From: Massilia sp. Root133
GTDB lineage: Bacteria > Pseudomonadota > Gammaproteobacteria > Burkholderiales > Burkholderiaceae_D
DNA length: 64,000 nucleotides
Assembly (NCBI RefSeq): GCF_001426525.1
Contig: NZ_LMEW01000008.1
Location: 99,260 to 163,259, forward strand
Direction of reading: 5' to 3'
Position numbers and translations under genes: made by a program. Shown in pieces: positions 17,348 to 26,570 of this stretch; the stretch's first letter is position 1; the number at the start of each line of letters is the position of its first letter. The notes beneath the pieces were generated by a model. The model was given only the letters and a program-made list of their open reading frames with translations. It did not search any database and was not told the DNA's origin.

Positions 17348-18865
17348 ATGATCGATTCGAAGAAGCCGGTGCTGGAAGTCACCGGCATCCATAAAGCCTT
17401 CCCGGGTGTGAAGGCGCTGTCCGATGCCGGACTGCGCCTGTTCCCCGGCGAAGTCCACACGCTGATGGGCCAGAACGGCGCGGGCAAGTCCACGCTGATC
17501 AAGGTTCTCACCGGCGTCTACCAGCCGGACGCCGGCAGCATCGTGCTGGAGGGCCGGGCCATCCAGCCGCGCTCCACGCAGGATGCGCAGAACCTCGGCA
17601 TCAGCACCGTCTACCAGGAAGTCAATCTGTGCCCGAATTTGTCGGTCGCGGAAAACATCTTCATCGGCCGCTATCCGCGCCGCTTCGGCATGGTCGACTG
17701 GCGCTCGATGCGGTCGCAGGCCATGGCGCTGCTCGCGCGCCTCGAGATCCACGTCGACGTCAGCAAACCGCTCGCCGATTACCCGCTCGCGATCCAGCAA
17801 ATGGTCGCCATCGCCCGCGCGCTGAACACGGAATCGCGCGTGCTGATCCTCGACGAGCCCACGTCCAGCCTGGACGAGGCGGAAGTGCAGATGCTGTTCT
17901 CGGTGCTGCGCCGCCTGCGCGAAGAGGGCATGGCGATCCTGTTCGTCACGCACTTCCTCGACCAGACCTACGCGATCTCGGACCGCATCACCGTGATGCG
18001 CAACGGCGAGCGCGAAGGCGAATATGCCTGCGCGGACCTGTCGCGCCTCGCGCTCGTCAACAAGATGATCGGTGCACCGGCCGACGCGGAGCACGCGTCG
18101 GAGACAGCAGAGCAGGGCGCAGCCAACGAGCACGGCGAGGTCTTCCTGCGCGCCCGCGGCATCGCGCGCAAGGGCGTGCTGTCGCCGGTCGACCTGGAAA
18201 TCCGCCGCGGCGAGTTGCTGGGCCTTGCCGGCCTGCTCGGCTCCGGCCGCACGGAGACGGCGCGATTGCTGTTCGGCGCCGACAAGCTCGATGCCGGCAG
18301 TTTCGACATCGACGGCAGGCAGGTGAGCTTCTCGAACCCGCGCGACGCGATTCGCGAGGGCATCGGCTTCTGCTCGGAAGACCGCAAGCACGAAGGCGCG
18401 ATCCTCGCGCTGTCCGTGCGCGAAAACCTGATCCTCGCGCTGCAGGCGCGGCAGGGCATCTTCCGCGCCATTCCTTTCAAGCGCCAGCAGCAGCTGGCGA
18501 CCGACTACGTCAAGTGGCTGGGCATCAAGACGGCCAGCATCGAGACGCCGATCGGCACGCTCTCCGGCGGCAACCAGCAGAAGGTCTTGCTGGCGCGCTG
18601 GCTCGCGACCGATCCGCGCCTGATGATCCTCGACGAACCGACGCGCGGCATCGACGTGCGCGCCAAGCAGGAAATCATGGATTACGTCAGTAACCTGTGC
18701 CGCAAGGGCATGTCCATTCTCTTCATCTCGTCCGAACTGCCGGAAGTGCTGCGCGTGTCCGACCGCATGATCGTCATGCGCGACCGCAAGGCGTGCGGCG
18801 AATACCAGCGCGGTGAACTGGACGAGACGTCCGTGCTGCACGTGATCGCAGGGGAGACGGCATGA
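17348..18865 (+). CDS. ytfR: Sugar ABC transporter ATP-binding protein (YtfR-like)
   Basis: A 505-residue tandem ATPase of the carbohydrate uptake-2 family. The first half has Walker A GQNGAGKSTLIK, a degenerate signature (YPLAIQQMVAIARAL) and Walker B VLILDEPTS. The second half has a degenerate Walker A (GLLGSGRTETARLL), an intact signature LSGGNQQKVLLARWL and LMILDEPTRGID. This asymmetry is normal for RbsA/MglA/YtfR proteins. It energises import through the two permeases that follow, overlapping the first by four bases. Confidence 0.93.
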   Translation: MIDSKKPVLEVTGIHKAFPGVKALSDAGLRLFPGEVHTLMGQNGAGKSTLIKVLTGVYQPDAGSIVLEGRAIQPRSTQDAQNLGISTVYQEVNLCPNLSVAENIFIGRYPRRFGMVDWRSMRSQAMALLARLEIHVDVSKPLADYPLAIQQMVAIARALNTESRVLILDEPTSSLDEAEVQMLFSVLRRLREEGMAILFVTHFLDQTYAISDRITVMRNGEREGEYACADLSRLALVNKMIGAPADAEHASETAEQGAANEHGEVFLRARGIARKGVLSPVDLEIRRGELLGLAGLLGSGRTETARLLFGADKLDAGSFDIDGRQVSFSNPRDAIREGIGFCSEDRKHEGAILALSVRENLILALQARQGIFRAIPFKRQQQLATDYVKWLGIKTASIETPIGTLSGGNQQKVLLARWLATDPRLMILDEPTRGIDVRAKQEIMDYVSNLCRKGMSILFISSELPEVLRVSDRMIVMRDRKACGEYQRGELDETSVLHVIAGETA

Positions 18866-19896
18866 GCACGACCGGCGCTACCGTCAAACCGTCCGCGCAG
18901 GCAGCGGCATCGCGCACTGCCTGGCTGCAGCACCCGCTCGTGCGGCCGCTGGGCGCGCTCGTCGCGCTGCTGCTCGTCGACGCGTTCCTCGTGCCCGGCT
19001 TCTTCCACCTGCAAGTCAAGGAAGGCCACCTGTACGGCGCGATCATCGACATCCTCAACCGCGCCGCGCCGCTGATGCTGGCGGCGCTCGGCATGACCCT
19101 GGTCATCGCCACGCGCGGTATCGACATCTCCGTTGGCGCCGTCGTCGCGCTGTCCGGCACCGTGTCCGCGATGCTGATCGGCGGCAGCGAGCCCACGACG
19201 CCGATGGCGCTCGCACTGGCGGCCTCGCTGGGTGTCGCGCTGCTGTGCGGCCTGTGGAACGGCGTCCTCGTCGCCGGCATCAAGCTGCAGCCGATCGTCG
19301 CCACGCTGATCCTGATGGTGGCGGGCCGCGGCCTCGCGCAGCTGCTGACGGACGGCCAGATCGTCACCGTGTACTACGAGCCGTTCTTCTTCCTGGGCAG
19401 CGGCTACCTCGCCGGCCTGCCGTTCTCGCTGTTCGTCGTCGCTGCCGTCTTCGCGGCCACGCTGCTGCTGGTGAAGAAGACGGCCCTCGGCCTGTTCATC
19501 CAGGCGGTCGGCATCAATCCGGTGGCGGCACGCCTCGCGGGCCTGCGCACGGCGACCCTGATCACCTTCGTGTACGTGTTCTGCAGCGCCTGCGCGGGCC
19601 TGGCCGGCATGCTGATCACGTCGAACATCAAGAGCGCGGACGCGAACAACGCGGGCCTGCTGCTGGAGCTGGACGCGATCCTCGCCGTCACGCTGGGCGG
19701 CACGTCGCTGGCCGGCGGCAAATTCAGCCTGGTGGGCAGCATGATCGGCGCGCTGATCATCCAGACCCTGACCTACACGATCTACTCGCTGGGCGTGCCG
19801 CCCGAAGTGAACATGGTCGTCAAATCCATCGTCGTCTTCGTCGTCTGCATTTCGCAGTCGAGCGAATTCAAGAACATCCTGCGGAGGTCCGCATGA
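18862..19896 (+). CDS. ytfT: Sugar ABC transporter permease 1 (YtfT-like)
   Basis: A 344-residue permease with 8-10 membrane segments and the conserved BPD_transp_2 motifs TLVIATRGIDISVGAVVALSG and AVTLGGTSLAGGKFSLVGSMIGALII. It starts within the stop of the ATPase gene and its own stop overlaps the next permease (ATGA), so translation of the operon is coupled. Forms a heterodimer with the following permease. Confidence 0.92.
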   Translation: MSTTGATVKPSAQAAASRTAWLQHPLVRPLGALVALLLVDAFLVPGFFHLQVKEGHLYGAIIDILNRAAPLMLAALGMTLVIATRGIDISVGAVVALSGTVSAMLIGGSEPTTPMALALAASLGVALLCGLWNGVLVAGIKLQPIVATLILMVAGRGLAQLLTDGQIVTVYYEPFFFLGSGYLAGLPFSLFVVAAVFAATLLLVKKTALGLFIQAVGINPVAARLAGLRTATLITFVYVFCSACAGLAGMLITSNIKSADANNAGLLLELDAILAVTLGGTSLAGGKFSLVGSMIGALIIQTLTYTIYSLGVPPEVNMVVKSIVVFVVCISQSSEFKNILRRSA

Positions 19897-20876
19897 GCGC
19901 GGTCGCAACCGGTACCCGCGGCGTCACGAGCGCGCCGTGGTTCACGTCTCTCGTCACCGTGGTCCTGCTGGTGGCGATGCTGGGCATCGGCGGGTCGGTG
20001 TACCCGGGCTTCCTGTCGCTGCAGGTGATCTTCAACCTCCTGATCGACAACGCGTTCCTGCTCGTGATCGCGGTGGGCATGGGCTTCGTGATCCTGGCGG
20101 GCGGCATCGACCTGTCCGTCGGTTCCGTGCTCGCGCTGTCGACGATGATCTCGGCCTGGCTGCTGCAGCACGCGCACTGGCCGCCGGCCGCCGTCATCGC
20201 GCTCGTGCTGCTCCTGGGCGCGTGCTTCGGCGGCGCGATGGGCGCGATCATCCACCTGTTCAAGCTGCAGCCGTTTATCGTCACCCTGGCCGGCATGTTC
20301 CTGGCGCGCGGCCTGTGCTACCTGATCAGCGTCGAGTCGATCACGATCGATGACCCGCTGTTCACGGCGATGTCGCAGACGCAGGTGCCCATCCTCGACG
20401 GCTTCCTGTCGCCGGGCGCCATCATCGCGCTGGTCGTGCTGCTGGTCGCCATCTGGCTCGCGCACTTCACCGCGTTCGGCCGTGCCGTGTACGCCGTCGG
20501 CGGCAACGAGCAGTCGGCCGCGATGATGGGCCTGAACGTGGGCCGCACCAAGGTCCTCGTGTACGCGCTGTCGGGCTTCTGCGCGGCGCTGGGCGGTGTG
20601 CTGTTCGCCTTCTACATGCTGTCCGGCTACGGCCTGCACGGCCAGGGCACGGAGCTCGATGCCATCGCCGCCGTCGTCATCGGCGGGACGCTCCTCACCG
20701 GCGGCTACGGCTACATCGCCGGCGCATTGTCGGGCGTGCTGGTGCTGGGTGCCATCCAGACGCTGATCGCCTTCGACGGCACGCTCAGCTCGTGGTGGAC
20801 CAAGATCGTCATCGGCGCGCTGCTGTTCGTCTTCTGCGTCGTGCAGAGGGTGATGGGCGGCCGCGCCAAGCAATAA
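19893..20876 (+). CDS. yjfF: Sugar ABC transporter permease 2 (YjfF-like)
   Basis: A 327-residue permease beginning at ATG 19893, which overlaps the stop of the previous gene. It has GFVILAGGIDLSVGSVLALSTM, VGGNEQSAAMMGLNVGRTKVLVYALSGF and AVVIGGTLLTGGYGYIAGAL. Paired non-identical permeases are the hallmark of the YtfQRT-YjfF class. Last gene of the importer operon; a GC hairpin follows at 20906. Confidence 0.92.
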   Translation: MSAVATGTRGVTSAPWFTSLVTVVLLVAMLGIGGSVYPGFLSLQVIFNLLIDNAFLLVIAVGMGFVILAGGIDLSVGSVLALSTMISAWLLQHAHWPPAAVIALVLLLGACFGGAMGAIIHLFKLQPFIVTLAGMFLARGLCYLISVESITIDDPLFTAMSQTQVPILDGFLSPGAIIALVVLLVAIWLAHFTAFGRAVYAVGGNEQSAAMMGLNVGRTKVLVYALSGFCAALGGVLFAFYMLSGYGLHGQGTELDAIAAVVIGGTLLTGGYGYIAGALSGVLVLGAIQTLIAFDGTLSSWWTKIVIGALLFVFCVVQRVMGGRAKQ

Positions 20877-20905
20877 CAAGTCACGTTGCCACGGCGCTGA
20901 ACTTG

Positions 20906-20927
20906 CGCCCCCGCCTCGGCGGGGGCG
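20906..20927. terminator. GC-rich hairpin after ABC operon
   Basis: CGCCCCCGCC and GGCGGGGGCG form a perfect ten-base inverted repeat with almost no loop, 29 bases past the permease stop. Only a short T-poor tail follows, so termination efficiency is uncertain. Confidence 0.5.
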
Positions 20928-20973
20928 ACGGGGGCTTATTGCCCACCGAATAAACATAAAAACTGGAGACTAC

Positions 20974-21927
20974 ATGCTCAAGCCCCTGATCGCCGCGACG
21001 CTGCTCGCGACGACGGCACTCGCCGGTGCCGCCAACCCCCTCACCAGCAGGATCTTCACCGCGGACCCCGCGGCCCTCGTCGACAACGGCCGCGTCTACC
21101 TGTACGTGGGCCACGACGAAGCCCCGGTCGGCGGCAAGGATTACGTGATGAACGAGTGGAAGGTGTTCTCCAGCTGCGACATGCAGCACTGGACCGAGCA
21201 CCCGGCCGGCGTGCCGTTTTCCACGTTCAAATGGGCCGCCAGGGACGCCTGGGCCAGCGACGTCACCAAGCGCAACGGCAAGTACTACCTGTACGTGACG
21301 GTCGAGCACAAGACGATCCCCGGCAAGGCGATCGGCGTGGCCGTGTCGGACAGCCCGACGGGCCCGTTCGTCGACGCGCGCGGCACGGCCCTGATCACGA
21401 ACGACATGACGCACGAGACGGAAATCAGCTGGGACGACATCGACCCGGCGATCTTCGTCGACGACGATGGCCAGGCCTATCTGTACTGGGGCAATACCGT
21501 CATGAAGTACGCGAAGCTGAAAGCCAACATGACGGAACTGGACGGCCCGATCCACACGGTGGGCCTGGACCAGTTCACGGAAGCGTCCTACCTGCACAAG
21601 CACGCCGGCAAGTACTACCTGTCGTATTCGCGCAAGTGGCCGGAAGAGACCGTGTACATGACGGGGCCGACGGCCACCGGGCCATGGTCGTATGGCGGCG
21701 TGATCATGGAAAAGAACACGAACGTCGGCACGATCCACCACGCGATCATCGACTTCAACGGCAAGTCCTACATCATTTATCACAACGGCAAGCTGCCGAC
21801 CGGTGGCGATTACCGACGCTCGGTCGCCATCGAGGAATTGCACTACGGTCCGAACGGCAAGATCCTGCCCGTACCGCAGACTGAGCAAGGTCCTGCCGCC
21901 AATCCGTCGGCAGCGTGCAAGCGATAA
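20974..21927 (+). CDS. Exported GH43 (arabinofuranosidase/xylosidase type)
   Basis: A 317-residue secreted propeller enzyme with a signal peptide (MLKPLIAATLLATTALAGAA). Catalytic acids: Asp in FTADPAALVDNG, Asp in WDDIDPAIFVDDDGQ and Glu in QFTEASYLHKH. It differs from the 11486 endo-arabinanase in lacking its GHNS block and in having WASDVTKRNGKYYLY. A GGAGA site precedes the ATG. Third GH43 of the locus, 97 bases after the importer, so it probably releases the sugar that the importer takes up. Confidence 0.88.
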   Translation: MLKPLIAATLLATTALAGAANPLTSRIFTADPAALVDNGRVYLYVGHDEAPVGGKDYVMNEWKVFSSCDMQHWTEHPAGVPFSTFKWAARDAWASDVTKRNGKYYLYVTVEHKTIPGKAIGVAVSDSPTGPFVDARGTALITNDMTHETEISWDDIDPAIFVDDDGQAYLYWGNTVMKYAKLKANMTELDGPIHTVGLDQFTEASYLHKHAGKYYLSYSRKWPEETVYMTGPTATGPWSYGGVIMEKNTNVGTIHHAIIDFNGKSYIIYHNGKLPTGGDYRRSVAIEELHYGPNGKILPVPQTEQGPAANPSAACKR

Positions 21928-21953
21928 AAGTTGCGCGCCAATCTGCGTAAAAC

Positions 21954-21971
21954 CGATATCGATAATGATAT
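21954..21971. promoter_or_regulatory. Candidate operator at the LysR-regulator promoter
   Basis: CGATATCGATAATGATAT lies nine bases before the regulator's ATG and shares its CGATATCG core and several flanking bases with the site at 4411-4432. It overlaps a TATGAT box (21969-21974), so binding there would give autorepression. Inferred. Confidence 0.5.
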
Positions 21972-21980
21972 GATTGTCTG

Positions 21981-22922
21981 ATGGACACGACCAATCCGAA
22001 CTGGTTTCTCAAGGCCCGCCTCAAGACGCGTCAACTGCTGCTGTTGATCGCGCTGGACGACTACCGCAACATCCACCGCGCGGCCGACGAACTGCACATG
22101 ACGCAGCCGGCCGCCTCCAAGCAGATCAAGGATCTGGAGGAGATGCTGGACGTCAAGCTGTTCGAACGCCTGCCGCGCGGGATGGAGCCGACGATCTACG
22201 GCGAAACGATGATCCGCCACGCGCGCATGGCCCTGACGAGCCTGGCGCTGGCGCACGACGACATCGTCACGCTGAAGGCCGGCCTCACGGGCCAGGTCGA
22301 GGTTGGCGTGATCATGACGCCCGCGATGGCGCTCCTGCCGCGCGCCATCGCCCGCGTCAAGGAAGAGGCCCCGCTGCTGCGCATCGGCGTGCAGCTGGAA
22401 ACCAGTAACCTGCTGCTGGACAAGCTGCAGCATGGCACGCTGGACTTCATGATCGGCCGCATCTTCGACACCGGCGACACCTCCGGCCTGATCTACGAAG
22501 AGCTGACGGAGGAACCGGCCTGCGCGGTCGTGCGCCCCGGCCATCCGCTGCTGGAGCGCAAGAACCTCACCTTGCAGGACATCGCGCCGCTGCCGTGGAT
22601 CGTGCCGCCGCACGGCAGTATCCTGCGCTACCGCTTCGACATGATGTTCCGCCGCGCCGGCCTGGAACCGCCCGCGAACGTCGTCGACACGACGGCGATG
22701 CTGATGATCACGGCGCTGCTGCAGCAGACGGATTCGCTGCACGTGATGCCGATCGAGGTGGCGCAATACTATGCGTCGCTGAACGTGATGCGCATCCTGC
22801 CCATCGAGATTCCGTGCAAGATGGATGCGTTCGGCATCATCCGTCACCAGGACCATTTGCTGTCGCCGGGCGCCGACCTGCTGCTGCGTGCCGTGCGGGC
22901 CGCGGCCAAGGAAATTTATTGA
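21981..22922 (+). CDS. LysR-family regulator, GbpR/GguR-like
   Basis: A 313-residue LysR regulator. The N-terminal winged helix (NIHRAADELHMTQPAASKQIKDLEEML) is followed by a substrate-binding domain that resembles the galactose/arabinose regulators GbpR and GguR (LETSNLLLDKLQHGTLDFMIGR). It is the only transcription factor in the arabinose locus and the likely controller of it. No ribosome site is visible; a TATGAT box at 21969-21974 would place the transcript start at or next to the ATG, so the message may be leaderless. Confidence 0.9.
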   Translation: MDTTNPNWFLKARLKTRQLLLLIALDDYRNIHRAADELHMTQPAASKQIKDLEEMLDVKLFERLPRGMEPTIYGETMIRHARMALTSLALAHDDIVTLKAGLTGQVEVGVIMTPAMALLPRAIARVKEEAPLLRIGVQLETSNLLLDKLQHGTLDFMIGRIFDTGDTSGLIYEELTEEPACAVVRPGHPLLERKNLTLQDIAPLPWIVPPHGSILRYRFDMMFRRAGLEPPANVVDTTAMLMITALLQQTDSLHVMPIEVAQYYASLNVMRILPIEIPCKMDAFGIIRHQDHLLSPGADLLLRAVRAAAKEIY

Positions 22923-23074
22923 GCTTGCACTAAAGTGTTGCGTGCAAACTTCATCATTTAAATATATTGCCCTGATTTAACATCTCGACATCGACTCGAC
23001 TCTTTCCACACCGTAACATTTCTCGGTGTGTGGGAAACCGGCAAAACGGGACATCCGTGCGGAAAGAGAGAACG

Positions 23075-24760
23075 ATGAACATTCGAAATTTAAAAATTGG
23101 TACGCGCCTCGCGCTGGGCTTTGGCTTCCTGTGCGTGGCGCTGGTCTTCATGGTCGGGCAGGGCACGATCATGCTGGGCCGGGTCAATGACGGCACCGAC
23201 GAGATCGTCAACAAGCGGCTGCCGCGCATGGAACTGACGGCGCGCATGCTCAGCGACGTGAACGACATCGCCATCGCGCTGCGCAACATGATGCTGGACG
23301 ACAGCGCCGACGACCGCGCGAAGCAGGTTGCCAGCATCACCGCCATGCGCAAGGACCTCGACAGCCTGCTCGTGCAGCTCGACGGCCTGCTGCGCGCGCC
23401 CAGGTCGCGCACCTTGCTGGCGCAGGAAGTCGAACTCAATGCGAAGTACACGCAGGGGCAGATCGACCTGATCCGCCTGATCGAGAGCGGCGACGACGCG
23501 GGCGCGCGCGCCTACCTGAAGACGAAGCTGCGTCCCATCCTGGCGGACTACAAGGCCGTGATCGGCGCGCAGATCCAGGTCCAGGCCGGCCTCGCCCACG
23601 ACACGGCCAAGGAAGCGCAGACCATGTACGCGAACACGCGCACCCTGATGATCGTGCTGGGCGCCGTCATGCTGGCCATCGCCTGCGCGCTGGCCTGGTG
23701 GATCAGCGCCTCGATCACGCGGCCGCTGCGCCGTGCGCTGGACGTGGCGACCGCGGTCGCCGGCGGCGACCTGACGACGCGCGTGGACGTCGACAGCACC
23801 TGCGAAGTGGGCCAGCTGCTGGGCACCCTGAAGCGCATGAACGAGAACCTGGTGGCCACCGTCGGCACCGTGCGCGGCGGCACCGATGCCATCGCGCTCG
23901 CGTCCGGCGAAGTGGCGGCCGGCAACCGCGACCTGTCGGCGCGCACCGAGCAGCAGGCCAGCGCGTTGGAAGAGACGGCGTCGTCGATGGAAGAACTGAC
24001 GTCGACCGTGAAGCAGAACGCCGACAACGCGCGCCAGGCCAACACGCTGGCCGCGACGGCATCGACGGTCGCGGCCAAGGGCGGCGACGTGATCGAGCAG
24101 GTCGTCGACACGATGACGCAGATCCACACGTCGTCCAGCCGCATCGTCGACATCATCGGCGTCATCGACGGCATCGCGTTCCAGACCAACATCCTCGCGC
24201 TGAACGCGGCCGTGGAAGCGGCGCGCGCCGGCGAGCAGGGCCGCGGCTTCGCCGTCGTGGCGGGCGAGGTGCGCAACCTGGCGCAGCGCTCGGCCGCCGC
24301 CGCCAGGGAGATCAAGGCGCTGATCGACGACTCCACCAGCAAGGTCGACACGGGCAGCTCGCTCGTGCGCGAGGCGGGCAGCACGATGGGCGAGATCGTC
24401 GACAGCGTGCGCCGCGTGGCCGACATCCTCACGGAGATCACGGCCGCGAGCCAGGAGCAGAGCGCCGGCATCGAGCAGATCAACCAGGCCATCACGCAGA
24501 TGGACGACGTGACCCAGCAGAACGCGGCCCTCGTCGAGCAGGCGGCCGCCGCGTCGCAGGCGATGCAGGACCAGGCCGCGCGCCTGGCGGAGGCCGTGGC
24601 CGTGTTCCGGCTCGACGGCGGCGCGCCGGCGGCAGCGCCGACGCATGCGATGACTCCCGCGCCCGCACCGCGGTTGAGCAAGCCGGTTGCGAAGGCGCCG
24701 GCCCGTCCGCAGTCCACTGCCGCGAAGGTGGGCGCCGAGAGCGACTGGGAAGAGTTCTGA
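23075..24760 (+). CDS. Methyl-accepting chemotaxis protein with CheR-tether-like C-terminus
   Basis: A 561-residue chemoreceptor. Membrane span at about residues 10-30, a four-helix periplasmic sensor domain ([22 protein letters not shown] typical of the 4HB family), second span near 190-212, HAMP, then a signalling domain with the hairpin tip [47 protein letters not shown] split around 370-420. It ends in DWEEF, close to the NWETF pentapeptide that recruits CheR and CheB. The ATG at 23075 follows AAAGAGAG. A small hairpin lies in the leader. Its position after the sugar importer and regulator hints at sugar taxis, but no ligand can be read from sequence. Confidence 0.93.
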   Translation: MNIRNLKIGTRLALGFGFLCVALVFMVGQGTIMLGRVNDGTDEIVNKRLPRMELTARMLSDVNDIAIALRNMMLDDSADDRAKQVASITAMRKDLDSLLVQLDGLLRAPRSRTLLAQEVELNAKYTQGQIDLIRLIESGDDAGARAYLKTKLRPILADYKAVIGAQIQVQAGLAHDTAKEAQTMYANTRTLMIVLGAVMLAIACALAWWISASITRPLRRALDVATAVAGGDLTTRVDVDSTCEVGQLLGTLKRMNENLVATVGTVRGGTDAIALASGEVAAGNRDLSARTEQQASALEETASSMEELTSTVKQNADNARQANTLAATASTVAAKGGDVIEQVVDTMTQIHTSSSRIVDIIGVIDGIAFQTNILALNAAVEAARAGEQGRGFAVVAGEVRNLAQRSAAAAREIKALIDDSTSKVDTGSSLVREAGSTMGEIVDSVRRVADILTEITAASQEQSAGIEQINQAITQMDDVTQQNAALVEQAAAASQAMQDQAARLAEAVAVFRLDGGAPAAAPTHAMTPAPAPRLSKPVAKAPARPQSTAAKVGAESDWEEF

Positions 24761-24857
24761 CCGTTATTGCTTCTTCGTCCAGCTTGCGATTGTGATAGGC
24801 TGTCCGGTGCATCAGGCCTTGGGCCGATGCGCCGACATTGTCTTTACAAGGATACGC

Positions 24858-25556
24858 ATGACTGGCTTCGTCATTACGCCTCCCGCCGTCCCGGCTCTCG
24901 CCGTGGCCGGCTCCGACCAGGTTTTCCCGCTGCGCCGCGTGTTCTGCGTTGGCCGCAACTACGCGGCCCACGCGCGCGAGATGGGTTCCGATCCGAACCG
25001 CGAACCGCCGTTCTTCTTCACCAAGCCGGCGGATGCCGTCGTGTCGGCCAGCGGCACCGTGCCGTACCCGTCCTCCACGCGCGAGCTGCATCACGAAGTC
25101 GAACTGGTCGTCGCACTGAAAGGCGGCGGCACGAACATCGCGCCGGAACAGGCGCTGGACCTCGTGTGGGGCTATGGCGTGGGCCTGGACCTGACGCGGC
25201 GCGACCTGCAGGCCGTCGCCAAGAAGGACGGCCGCCCGTGGGACATGGCGAAAGGCTTCGACGCCTCTGCGCCGTGCAGCCCGCTGATCCCCGTCGAGCG
25301 CACCGGCCACCCCTCGGCGGCGCGCATCTGGCTCGAAGTGAACGGCCAGCTGAAGCAGGAGGGCAACCTGAACGAAATGATCTGGCCGATCCCCGACGTG
25401 ATCGCGGCCCTGTCGCGCCTCGTCGCGCTGGCGCCGGGTGACCTGATCTACACGGGCACGCCGGCCGGCGTGGACGCGCTGAACCCGGGCGACAAGGTGC
25501 GCGGCGGCGTCGACGGCGTGACTTCGTTCGAACTCGAGATCGGCGCGGCAGAATGA
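24858..25556 (+). CDS. FAH-family hydrolase (fumarylpyruvate hydrolase-like)
   Basis: A 232-residue compact fumarylacetoacetate-hydrolase-fold protein beginning FCVGRNYAAHAREMG, with FFFTKPADAV, the metal-ligand stretch ELHHEVELVVALKGGG, GLDLTRRDLQ and IYTGTPAGVDALNPGD. This arrangement fits fumarylpyruvate/acylpyruvate hydrolases. Its stop overlaps the next gene (ATGA). Distinct from the larger GguC-type FAH protein at 6356. The exact substrate is unknown. Confidence 0.85.
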   Translation: MTGFVITPPAVPALAVAGSDQVFPLRRVFCVGRNYAAHAREMGSDPNREPPFFFTKPADAVVSASGTVPYPSSTRELHHEVELVVALKGGGTNIAPEQALDLVWGYGVGLDLTRRDLQAVAKKDGRPWDMAKGFDASAPCSPLIPVERTGHPSAARIWLEVNGQLKQEGNLNEMIWPIPDVIAALSRLVALAPGDLIYTGTPAGVDALNPGDKVRGGVDGVTSFELEIGAAE

Positions 25557-26491
25557 GAGTAATGCGGAAGACGGTCCTGCAGATCGGAGGCTTCGCGCCC
25601 GAGATCCAGGCCCGGATCGACGCCGAATTCCGCTGCGTCGGCCTGGCGGATCTCGAACGCGAGCCCGGCCTGGCGATCGAGGTCGGCGCCATCCTCACGC
25701 GCAGCAACCAGGAGGTGCCGGAGGATGTGGTGCGGCGCCTGCCGGCGCTGGAAATCATCGCCACGTGCGGCGTCGGCTACGACCTGATTCCGCGCGCGCT
25801 GGCGGCCGAACGGGGCATCGTCGTCGCCAACACGCCGGACGTGCTGAACGCGGCCGTGGCGGAGCTGTGCATCGGCTCCCTGCTGGCATTGCTGCGCCGC
25901 CTGCCGCAGGCCGACCGCTACGTGCGCGCAGGCGCCTGGAAGAACGCGAACTTCGCGCTGGCGACGAGCCTCGCGGGCAAGCACGTGGGGATAGTCGGCA
26001 TGGGGCGCATCGGCAAGGAGATCGCGCGCCGGCTGGAGACGTTCGGGGTGGCGCTCGCCTACCACGGCCGCACGGACCAGCAACTGGCGTGGCGCTACGA
26101 GCCCGACCTGGCCGCGCTCGCGCGCGATTCCGACATCCTCATCGTCGTGGCGCCCGGCGGGGCCGACACGCAGCACCTGATCGATGCGCGCGTGCTGCAC
26201 GCGCTCGGACCGAATGGCTACCTCGTGAACGTGGCGCGCGGCACGCTCGTCGACGAGGCGGCGTTGCTGGCGGCGCTGGAGCAGGGCACCATCGCCGGCG
26301 CGGCGCTGGACGTGTTCGACAACGAGCCGGACATCGACCCGCGCTTCTTCAAGCTGGACAACGTGCTGCTGACGCCGCACCTGGGCAGCGCCACGCACGA
26401 GACGCGCGCGGCGATGGCGCAGCTCATGCTCGACAACGTGCGCAGCTGGTTCCGCAGCGGGCGCGCGCTGACGCCGGTCGAACCCGGCTGA
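25553..26491 (+). CDS. D-2-hydroxyacid dehydrogenase (glyoxylate/hydroxypyruvate reductase type)
   Basis: A 312-residue NAD(P)-linked dehydrogenase with Rossmann motif GIVGMGRIGKEIARRL, catalytic Arg in VNVARGTLVDE, Glu in DVFDNEP and His in LTPHLGSATHETR. It overlaps the FAH hydrolase by four bases, suggesting joint use in clearing a keto acid or its hydroxy form. Phosphoglycerate dehydrogenase is unlikely because there is no ACT domain. Confidence 0.9.
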   Translation: MRVMRKTVLQIGGFAPEIQARIDAEFRCVGLADLEREPGLAIEVGAILTRSNQEVPEDVVRRLPALEIIATCGVGYDLIPRALAAERGIVVANTPDVLNAAVAELCIGSLLALLRRLPQADRYVRAGAWKNANFALATSLAGKHVGIVGMGRIGKEIARRLETFGVALAYHGRTDQQLAWRYEPDLAALARDSDILIVVAPGGADTQHLIDARVLHALGPNGYLVNVARGTLVDEAALLAALEQGTIAGAALDVFDNEPDIDPRFFKLDNVLLTPHLGSATHETRAAMAQLMLDNVRSWFRSGRALTPVEPG

Positions 26492-26570
26492 CGCACCGCG
26501 GGTACTGTGCGCCGCAGCGCGGCCGTGTGGATTACGCTCTTCAGGCAAGCGCAATCCGCATGGAGGCAAT

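Noticed and set aside
23005..23041. Hairpin with CACACCG/CGGTGTG arms ahead of the chemoreceptor as a terminator or riboswitch
   Set aside because: Stem is only seven pairs, with no T run and no recognisable aptamer.
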